In this document: one piece after another, positions 40,866 through 48,080 of the stretch
Layout: each line of letters starts with the position of its first letter
How positions within the stretch are numbered: position 1 is the stretch's first letter
Source: RGIG4079 sp045596365
GTDB lineage: Bacteria > Bacteroidota > Bacteroidia > Bacteroidales > Muribaculaceae
NCBI GenBank assembly: GCA_045596365.1
Contig: JAZOCE010000007.1
Location: 1-64,000, forward strand
Length of the DNA stretch: 64,000 nucleotides
Reading direction: 5' to 3'
The notes under the pieces: generated by a model
Databases searched by the model: none
What the model saw: only the letters and a program-made list of their open reading frames with translations
Told to the model about the DNA's origin: nothing
Translations under genes and position numbers: made by a program

Positions 40866-42362
40866 ATGAGTGATAGATTATTTATATTTGATACGACATT
40901 ACGAGATGGAGAACAAGTTCCTGGATGTCAATTAAATACGGTTGAAAAAATAGAGGTCGCAAAAGCCTTGGAAGAATTAGGCGTTGATGTAATAGAGGCA
41001 GGATTTCCAGTATCAAGTCCTGGTGATTTTAACTCTGTTGTTGAAATTTCAAAAGCTGTAACATGGCCAACTATTTGTGCACTTACACGTGCAGTTGAAA
41101 ATGATATAAAAGTAGCAGCTGAAGCTTTGCAATATGCTAAACACAAACGTATTCACACAGGTATCGGGACATCGGATTATCATATTAAGTACAAGTTTAA
41201 TTCTACGCGTGAAGAAATTTTAGAGCGAGCAATCGGATGTGTATCTTTTGCGAAGAAATTTGTAGAAGATGTTCAATTTTATGCAGAAGATGCAGGTCGT
41301 ACTGATAATGAGTACCTCGCACGTGTGGTTGAAGCTGTAATTAAAGCTGGAGCAACTGTAATTAATATTCCGGATACGACAGGATATTGTCTTCCATCAG
41401 AATTTGGTGCAAAAATCAAATATTTGATGGAAAATGTAAACGGTATAGACAAGGTTACGATTGCAACTCATTGCCACAATGACTTAGGTATGGCTACTGC
41501 TAATACTATTTCTGGCGTTATTAATGGGGCTCGCCAAGCTGAAGTTACAATAAATGGCATTGGAGAACGTGCAGGGAATACATCTCTCGAAGAAGTTGCG
41601 ATGATATGTCGTTCACATAAAGAATTGAATATTGAGACAAATATCAATACTACAAAACTATATGGTATCTCTCGCATGGTTTCAAGCCTAATGAATATGC
41701 CTGTTCAACCTAATAAGGCAATTGTGGGACGAAATGCGTTTGCTCATTCGTCTGGTATCCACCAAGATGGTGTGTTGAAAAATCGTGAAAGCTATGAAAT
41801 TATCGATCCTAAGGATGTTGGTGTTGATGAAAATTCAATTGTATTGACAGCACGTAGTGGACGTGCAGCATTGAAACATCGTCTTCATGTGCTTGGTATT
41901 GATTTGGAAAAAGAAGCTCTTGATAAAGCATATGAGGGATTTCTTCGTCTTGCAGATAAAAAGAAAGAAATTAATGACGATGATGTCTTGATGCTTGCAG
42001 GTAAACATAATGCTGCTACTCGACGCATTAAACTTGATTTCTTGCAAGTAACAAGCGGAGTGGGTATTCATTCTGTAGCAAGTGTGGGACTTGATATTGC
42101 TGGTGAAAAATTTGAAGCATGTGCATCTGGAAATGGACCTGTAGATGCGGCAATTTCGGCAATTAAGTTAATAATTCGACGCACAATGACTGTTAAAGAA
42201 TTCTTGATCCAAGCAATAAATAAAGGAAGTAACGATATAGGTAAAGTACATATGACTGTTGAGCATGATGGAAATTGCTATTATGGATTCTCAGCAAACA
42301 CTGATATTGTTGCTGCAAGTGCTGAAGCGTTTATTGATGCTATAAATAAATTTGTTCATTAA
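40866..42362 (+). CDS. leuA: 2-isopropylmalate synthase
   Basis: First committed step of leucine synthesis: acetyl-CoA plus 2-oxoisovalerate gives 2-isopropylmalate. The 498-residue protein has the HMGL-like barrel starting IFDTTLRDGEQVPGCQL, the metal-binding THCHNDLG and GIGERAGNT motifs, a linker with SGIHQDGVLKNR, and the C-terminal LeuA allosteric domain (about 385-498), which binds leucine for feedback inhibition. It lies directly after the attenuator and heads leuA-leuC-leuD-leuA2-leuB. Confidence 0.96.
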   Translation: MSDRLFIFDTTLRDGEQVPGCQLNTVEKIEVAKALEELGVDVIEAGFPVSSPGDFNSVVEISKAVTWPTICALTRAVENDIKVAAEALQYAKHKRIHTGIGTSDYHIKYKFNSTREEILERAIGCVSFAKKFVEDVQFYAEDAGRTDNEYLARVVEAVIKAGATVINIPDTTGYCLPSEFGAKIKYLMENVNGIDKVTIATHCHNDLGMATANTISGVINGARQAEVTINGIGERAGNTSLEEVAMICRSHKELNIETNINTTKLYGISRMVSSLMNMPVQPNKAIVGRNAFAHSSGIHQDGVLKNRESYEIIDPKDVGVDENSIVLTARSGRAALKHRLHVLGIDLEKEALDKAYEGFLRLADKKKEINDDDVLMLAGKHNAATRRIKLDFLQVTSGVGIHSVASVGLDIAGEKFEACASGNGPVDAAISAIKLIIRRTMTVKEFLIQAINKGSNDIGKVHMTVEHDGNCYYGFSANTDIVAASAEAFIDAINKFVH

Positions 42363-42377
42363 ATAATTGTGTAAAAG

Positions 42378-43772
42378 ATGGCAAATACACTATTTGATAA
42401 AATATGGGATGCTCATGTTGTAAATTTAATAGAAGGAGGTCCTACTCAATTATATATAGATCGTCATTATTGTCATGAGGTAACAAGTCCACAAGCTTTT
42501 GATGGACTTCGTCAACGTGGTTTAACGGTATTTCGCCCCGAGAAAACAATTTGTTCTCCGGACCATAATATCCCAACATTAAATCAAGATAAGCCAATAA
42601 GTGATCCCATTTCTCGTAATCAAGTAGAAACGTTGACTCGTAATGCAAATGATTTTGGGCTGACATTATATGGTCTTGGTCATAAAAAAAATGGTATTAT
42701 TCACGTTATAGGTCCGGAAAATGGATTGACTTTGCCTGGATATACTATCGTGTGTGGTGATAGTCATACATCTACTCATGGCGCATTTGGTGCAGTTGCG
42801 TTTGGTATTGGAACGAGTGAAGTCGAAATGGTGCTTGCGTCTCAATGTATTCTTCAACCAAAGCCTAAAACAATGCGCATTAATGTCAATGGCAAATTGC
42901 GCGAAGGAGTAACAGCGAAAGATATAGCTTTATATATCATCGCAAAAATGACAACCGGTGGTGCTACTGGATATTTTGTAGAATATGCAGGAGATACAAT
43001 TCGCAACTTGTCAATGGAAGAGCGCATGACTGTGTGTAATCTTTCAATTGAAATGGGCGCTCGAGGTGGTATGATTGCCCCAGATGAAACGACATTCGAA
43101 TATTGCAAAGATCGTGAATTTGCTCCTAAAGGAGAGGAATGGGAAAAAGCCGTTGCATATTGGCGCACTCTCAAGAGTGATGACAATGCAGTATTTGATA
43201 AAGAAATAAACTTTGATGCCGCTGACATAGAGCCACGCATAACATTTGGGACAAATCCGGGTATGGGTATTGGCATCACAGAAGCTATTCCCGCCCCAAA
43301 CCCTGAAGATGAAGCAGGCAAAATCTCGTATGAAAAATCTCTTGAATATATGGGATTTAAAGTGGGGCAGAAACTTGAGGGTTATCCTATCGATTATGTT
43401 TTCCTTGGTAGTTGTACCAATGGTCGCATTGAAGATTTTCGTGCATTTGCTGAGTTTGTAAAAGGAAAGAGAAAGGCTGATAATATTACAGCATGGCTTG
43501 TTCCCGGTTCATGGATGGTAAATGACCAGATAAAAGCAGAAGGACTTGATAAGATACTTGCTGAAGCAGGGTTTGAACTTCGTCAACCGGGATGTTCGGC
43601 ATGTCTTGCTATGAATGAAGATAAAGTTCCAGCCGGAAAAATTGCCGTTTCTACTTCAAACCGCAATTTTGAAGGACGTCAAGGTCCCGGCTCTCGTACA
43701 ATTCTTGCCGGACCGCTTGTCGCTGCAGCAACTGCAGTAGAAGGAGTATTAACAGATCCTCGTAATAAATAG
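42378..43772 (+). CDS. leuC: 3-isopropylmalate dehydratase large subunit
   Basis: With LeuD it isomerises 2- to 3-isopropylmalate. The 464-residue protein is of aconitase type, with all three [4Fe-4S] cysteines in the usual places: GSCTNGR and PGCSACLAMN. IVCGDSHTSTHGAFG is also present. It is 15 bp after leuA. LeuCD may also act on citramalate if the second synthase in the operon makes that compound. Confidence 0.97.
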   Translation: MANTLFDKIWDAHVVNLIEGGPTQLYIDRHYCHEVTSPQAFDGLRQRGLTVFRPEKTICSPDHNIPTLNQDKPISDPISRNQVETLTRNANDFGLTLYGLGHKKNGIIHVIGPENGLTLPGYTIVCGDSHTSTHGAFGAVAFGIGTSEVEMVLASQCILQPKPKTMRINVNGKLREGVTAKDIALYIIAKMTTGGATGYFVEYAGDTIRNLSMEERMTVCNLSIEMGARGGMIAPDETTFEYCKDREFAPKGEEWEKAVAYWRTLKSDDNAVFDKEINFDAADIEPRITFGTNPGMGIGITEAIPAPNPEDEAGKISYEKSLEYMGFKVGQKLEGYPIDYVFLGSCTNGRIEDFRAFAEFVKGKRKADNITAWLVPGSWMVNDQIKAEGLDKILAEAGFELRQPGCSACLAMNEDKVPAGKIAVSTSNRNFEGRQGPGSRTILAGPLVAAATAVEGVLTDPRNK

Positions 43773-43801
43773 TGCAAACGCATAATTCAGAATTAAAGAA
43801 G

Positions 43802-44389
43802 ATGAAAGAAAAATTCTCGATTATAACATCGACATGTGTGCCTCTTCCTATGGAGAATGTCGATACAGACCAAATTATACCGGCACGTTTTTTAAAAGCG
43901 ACATCACGTGAAGGTTTTGGAGAAAATCTTTTCCGTGATTGGCGTTATGATAAAGATGGTAATCCTATTAAAGATTTTGTGTTGAATAATCCCACATACT
44001 CAGGATGTATACTTGTTGCTGGCAAAAATTTCGGATCAGGGTCAAGTCGTGAACATGCTGCATGGGCAATTGCTGATTATGGATTTCGTGTAGTCGTGTC
44101 AAGCTTCTTTGCCGACATTCACAAAAATAACGAATTAAACAATTTTGTTTTACCTGTCGTAGTTTCAGAAACATTTCTTGCCGAATTATTTGATTCAATT
44201 TCAGCCAATCCAAAGACAGAAGTTCGCGTTAATCTTCCTGAACAAACAATTACAAACCTTGCTACCGGTAAAAGTGAAACATTTGAAATAAATCCCTATA
44301 AGAAACATTGTTTGATGAATGGCCTTGACGACATCGAATTTCTTTTGTCAAAGAAAGATGATATTGAAGCTTGGGAATTAAAAAAATAG
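43802..44389 (+). CDS. leuD: 3-isopropylmalate dehydratase small subunit
   Basis: Swivel-domain partner of LeuC. From the ATG at 43802 it has 195 residues, the normal length, with VDTDQIIPARFLK, the active-site loop GKNFGSGSSREHAAWA and the late KKHCLMNGLDDIE. A GTG at 43772 overlapping the leuC stop is open but would add ten residues unlike the family, so the ATG is chosen. The gap to leuC is 29 bp, and leuA2 follows after 15 bp. Confidence 0.95.
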   Translation: MKEKFSIITSTCVPLPMENVDTDQIIPARFLKATSREGFGENLFRDWRYDKDGNPIKDFVLNNPTYSGCILVAGKNFGSGSSREHAAWAIADYGFRVVVSSFFADIHKNNELNNFVLPVVVSETFLAELFDSISANPKTEVRVNLPEQTITNLATGKSETFEINPYKKHCLMNGLDDIEFLLSKKDDIEAWELKK

Positions 44390-44404
44390 CACAAATTCCT
44401 ACTT

Positions 44405-45922
44405 ATGAAAGTAGAGATATTAGATACAACATTGCGTGATGGTGAACAGACCTCTGGAGTCTCATTTTCAGCGTCTGAGAAATTGGGTATTGCTCGTCTA
44501 TTGCTTGAAGAATTACACATTCCACGCATTGAGATAGCATCAGCACGCGTGTCCGATGGCGAATTTGATGCTGTGCGCATGGTTTGTGATTGGGCAAAGC
44601 GCATGGGGCACATTGATAAAGTTGAAGTTCTTGGATTTCTTGACAATGGACTCTCTATCGAATGGGTAAAGAATGTTGGTGCGCGTGTAATAAATTTATT
44701 ATCTAAAGGATCGGAAAAGCATTGTTTGTATCAATTGAAACAAACTCCAGAGCAACACATTGATACAATTACAAAAAATGTTGAAGATGCTGTCGCCGCC
44801 GGGTTGACAGTAAATCTTTATCTTGAAGATTGGTCAAATGGCATGAAAAACTCCTATAACTATGTTTATACGCTTATGGATGCTCTGCGCCATTTGCCCA
44901 TTAAGCGTTTTATGCTTCCTGATACACTTGGGATATTAAATCCTTATGATACACTCGCACATGTGCAACGCATGATAAAACGTTATCCTGAATTACATTT
45001 TGATTTTCATGCTCATAATGATTATGACTTGGCTACATCAAATGTATATGCGGCTGTGCTTGGAGGTGCTCGAGGCGTTCATTGCACGGTAAATGGTCTT
45101 GGTGAGCGTGCCGGAAATGCTTGTTTGTCAAGTGTTGTTGCATTAATTCATGACCAATTAAAACGTGAAACGGGGGTTGATGAGACAAAGATTAACAAAG
45201 TGAGTCGCATAGTTGAGTCATTCTCTGGAGTTCTTATCCCTCAAAATAAACCCATTGTAGGAGAAAGCGTGTTTACTCAATGTGCCGGTATTCATGCCGA
45301 TGGAGATAATAAAAATAATCTCTATTATAATGACTTGTTGCCTGAACGATTTGGACGTGAACGCGAATATGCTTTAGGTAAAACATCGGGAAAGGCCAAT
45401 ATCAAGAAAAATCTTGAGGCATTGGGTATTGAACTTAATGATGAGCAAATACAACTTGTTACTCGACGAATAATAGAACTTGGAGATAAAAAAGAACTTG
45501 TAACCCAAGGAGACCTTCCGTTTATTGTAGCCGATGTTATTAAGCAGCAAACAGTATCCGACAAAGTGCGCATAATCAATTATGCTCTAAATCTTTCTCA
45601 GGGGTTGCGGCCTACGGCTACGATTAAACTCGCAATAGGTGATCAGGAGTTTCAGGAGTCGGCTGTTGGAGATGGACAATATGATGCATTTGTAAAAGCG
45701 GTACGCAATATTTATATCGAAAGACTAGGTAGAGAATTCCCTACACTGACAAACTATGCTGTAAATATACCTCCGGGCGGGCAAACTGATGCACTTGTTC
45801 ACACAACAATATCTTGGGACTATAAAGGTCATGCAATAAAAACACGTGGACTTGATGCCGACCAAACAGAGGCTGCTATACAAGCAACAATAAAAATACT
45901 GAATATAATTGAAAATTTATAA
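44405..45922 (+). CDS. Second isopropylmalate/citramalate synthase-family protein
   Basis: A 505-residue paralogue of LeuA in the same operon: HMGL-like barrel beginning ILDTTLRDGEQTSGVSF, DFHAHNDYDLA and GLGERAGNA metal motifs, and a C-terminal LeuA regulatory domain. The barrel is closer in feel to the citramalate synthase (CimA)/homocitrate group than to the first LeuA. A CimA role would feed isoleucine synthesis from pyruvate, using the same LeuCDB enzymes, which suits its place between leuD and leuB. The true acceptor (pyruvate or oxoisovalerate) is not fixed by the sequence. Confidence 0.83.
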   Translation: MKVEILDTTLRDGEQTSGVSFSASEKLGIARLLLEELHIPRIEIASARVSDGEFDAVRMVCDWAKRMGHIDKVEVLGFLDNGLSIEWVKNVGARVINLLSKGSEKHCLYQLKQTPEQHIDTITKNVEDAVAAGLTVNLYLEDWSNGMKNSYNYVYTLMDALRHLPIKRFMLPDTLGILNPYDTLAHVQRMIKRYPELHFDFHAHNDYDLATSNVYAAVLGGARGVHCTVNGLGERAGNACLSSVVALIHDQLKRETGVDETKINKVSRIVESFSGVLIPQNKPIVGESVFTQCAGIHADGDNKNNLYYNDLLPERFGREREYALGKTSGKANIKKNLEALGIELNDEQIQLVTRRIIELGDKKELVTQGDLPFIVADVIKQQTVSDKVRIINYALNLSQGLRPTATIKLAIGDQEFQESAVGDGQYDAFVKAVRNIYIERLGREFPTLTNYAVNIPPGGQTDALVHTTISWDYKGHAIKTRGLDADQTEAAIQATIKILNIIENL

Positions 45923-45940
45923 TATAAACAATCATAAATC

Positions 45941-47002
45941 ATGGATTTTAAAATTGCTGTACTTCCCGGAGACGGAATAGGTCCCGAGATTTCAAAACAA
46001 GGAGTTGATGTGATGACAGCTGTGTGTGAAAAATTCGGGCACACAGTTTCATATAAATATGCGATATGTGGAGCTGATGCCATTGACAAAGTTGGTGATC
46101 CGTTCCCACAAGAAACATATGAAATTTGTCGTGATGCCGATGCGGTATTGTTTTCGGCTGTTGGAGATCCTAAATTTGATAATGATCCCACTGCTAAAGT
46201 GCGTCCTGAGCAAGGATTGCTTGCGATGCGCAAACAACTTGGTTTGTTTGCCAACATTCGTCCGGTAGAAACTTTCAAATGCTTGATACATAAGTCTCCA
46301 CTTCGTGCCGAACTTGTAGAAGGGGCTGATTTTATTTGTATTCGTGAGTTGACAGGCGGAATGTATTTTGGAGAAAAATACCAAGACGATGATAAAGCAT
46401 ATGATACAAATGCGTATACTCGTCCTGAAATTGAGCGCATTTTGAAAGTTGCATTTGAATATGCAATGAAACGTCGAGGTCACTTGACTGTCGTTGATAA
46501 AGCCAATGTTTTGGCTTCGAGTCGCTTGTGGAGAAAGATTGCCCAAGAGATGGCTCCTAAATACCCTGATGTTGAAACCGATTTTATGTATGTAGACAAT
46601 GCTGCTATGCGCATGATTCAAGACCCTTGTTTCTTTGATGTGATGGTAACAGAAAACACATTTGGAGATATTTTGACCGATGAAGGTAGTGTAATTAGTG
46701 GCTCAATGGGATTATTGCCATCAGCATCAACTGGTGAAAGCACTCCTGTATTTGAACCGATTCATGGCTCTTGGCCTCAAGCTAAAGGGTTGAATATTGC
46801 CAATCCGTTGGCTCAAATTCTTTCGGTTGCGATGTTGTTTGAATATTTTGATTTAAAAGAAGAAGGTAAGCTTATTCGTGAAGCTGTAAATGCGTCGCTT
46901 GATGCTAATGTGCGTACTCCGGAAATTCAAGTTGAGTGTGGTGTTAAATATGGTACTAAAGAAGTAGGTGAGTGGATTGTTAATTATATCAAGAGCAAGT
47001 AA
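45941..47002 (+). CDS. leuB: 3-isopropylmalate dehydrogenase
   Basis: NAD-dependent oxidative decarboxylation of 3-isopropylmalate to 2-oxoisocaproate, the third step of the pathway. The 353-residue protein has GDGIGPEI, the substrate-binding RPEQGLLAMRKQLGLFANIRP, the catalytic tyrosine/lysine segments (GGMYFGEK; VDKANVL) and the dinucleotide site EPIHGSWP. It is the last gene of the operon, 18 bp after leuA2, and ends at a GC-rich palindrome opposite rpoD. Confidence 0.96.
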   Translation: MDFKIAVLPGDGIGPEISKQGVDVMTAVCEKFGHTVSYKYAICGADAIDKVGDPFPQETYEICRDADAVLFSAVGDPKFDNDPTAKVRPEQGLLAMRKQLGLFANIRPVETFKCLIHKSPLRAELVEGADFICIRELTGGMYFGEKYQDDDKAYDTNAYTRPEIERILKVAFEYAMKRRGHLTVVDKANVLASSRLWRKIAQEMAPKYPDVETDFMYVDNAAMRMIQDPCFFDVMVTENTFGDILTDEGSVISGSMGLLPSASTGESTPVFEPIHGSWPQAKGLNIANPLAQILSVAMLFEYFDLKEEGKLIREAVNASLDANVRTPEIQVECGVKYGTKEVGEWIVNYIKSK

Positions 47003-47015
47003 TCATTTATTTTTT

Positions 47016-47061
47016 TATAACGTAACGCGGGGACTCAATCGAGTCCCCGCGTTACGTTATA
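47016..47061. terminator. Perfect 21-bp GC-rich palindrome between leuB and rpoD
   Basis: The arms 47016-47036 and 47041-47061 (TATAACGTAACGCGGGG... and its complement) pair exactly around a four-base loop. It is probably a bidirectional transcription barrier for convergent genes. Unusually, the flanking T-run lies on the 5' side on the plus strand, so neither transcript has a U-tract after the stem. Confidence 0.75.
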
Positions 47062-47077
47062 TGCTCTGTAGTAATGT

Positions 47078-47938
47078 TTATGAGCCTAAATATGTCTTAA
47101 GAAGTTTGCTCTTCTGGCCTTTAAGTCGGCGAATAGCTTTCTCTTTAATTTGGCGCACACGTTCACGAGTGAGGTCAAATTTAGCACCAATTTCTTCGAG
47201 TGTCATTTCTTGACATCCAATACCGAAGAACATCTTCAATATTTCGCGCTCGCGCTCATGTAATTGACGCAATGCACGATCTACCTCTTTTGATAATGAC
47301 TCTTGTGTTAAACCGGAGTCTGCCATTGGAGAATCGTCGTTAGTCAATACATCAAGGAGACTATTGTCTTCTCCTTCAACAAATGGAGCATCTACTGAGA
47401 TGTGGCGACCTGATACTTTTAGTGTATCTGCAATTTTTTCAACAGGGACATCAAGTTGTTCAGCTAACTCTTCGGGAGATGGACGACGTTCATTCTCTTG
47501 CTCAAATTTAGAAAGGGCTTTCCCTATCTTATTGAGTGAACCCACTTGATTGAGCGGAAGACGCACGATGCGTGCTTGCTCTGCTAATGCTTGAAGGATT
47601 GATTGACGTATCCACCACACAGCGTAAGAGATGAACTTAAAACCACGAGTCTCGTCAAACTTTTGTGCGGCTTTAATCAAACCAAGATTTCCTTCGTTAA
47701 TCAAGTCAGGTAGGCTAAGACCTTGATTTTGGTACTGTTTTGCAACTGACACAACGAAACGTAGATTGGCACGAGTAAGTTTTTCAAGAGCTGCTTGGTC
47801 TCCTTGTTTGATGCGCTGAGCGAGTTCTACCTCTTCTTCGACTGTAATAAGGTCTTCACGCCCAATCTCTTGCAAGTATTTGTCAAGTGATGCGCTCTCA
47901 CGATTGGTGATCGATTTGGTAATTTTTAATTGTCTCAT
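47078..47938 (-). CDS. rpoD: Primary sigma factor RpoD (SigA, Bacteroidota type)
   Basis: The 286-residue sigma-70 factor has region 1.2 (SLDKYLQEIG), region 2 (LRFVVSVAKQYQNQGL, DLINEGNLGLIKA, WWIRQSI), region 3 and region 4 (LTRERVRQIKEKAIRRLK). It lacks region 1.1 and the non-conserved insert of proteobacterial RpoD, as usual in this phylum; this form reads the TTTG/TAnnTTTG promoters seen throughout the window. It stands alone, convergent with leuB and divergent from the receiver/ATP-grasp operon. Confidence 0.96.
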   Translation of the reverse strand: MRQLKITKSITNRESASLDKYLQEIGREDLITVEEEVELAQRIKQGDQAALEKLTRANLRFVVSVAKQYQNQGLSLPDLINEGNLGLIKAAQKFDETRGFKFISYAVWWIRQSILQALAEQARIVRLPLNQVGSLNKIGKALSKFEQENERRPSPEELAEQLDVPVEKIADTLKVSGRHISVDAPFVEGEDNSLLDVLTNDDSPMADSGLTQESLSKEVDRALRQLHEREREILKMFFGIGCQEMTLEEIGAKFDLTRERVRQIKEKAIRRLKGQKSKLLKTYLGS

Positions 47939-48052
47939 CTTCTATTTACCAAAAATTAAACGTGCGAAGATAGCTATTTTTCTTGAAATAACCATGTTAT
48001 AAATCTCTAAAATATATTTTTTAAATCATGGATATAGTTGTGAGATATTTAT

Positions 48053-48060
48053 TAACTTTG
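48053..48060 (+). promoter_or_regulatory. -7 element of the receiver/ATP-grasp operon
   Basis: TAACTTTG, a perfect TAnnTTTG, 20 bp before the ATG. A -33 element at normal spacing is not clear. Confidence 0.4.
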
Positions 48061-48080
48061 TACTATGTAAAACAGAAAAT

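Noticed and set aside
45829..46621. Long open frames antisense to the leuA2 end and leuB
   Set aside because: leuA2 and leuB are unmistakable on the plus strand; the antisense frames have no recognisable domain and reflect codon bias.
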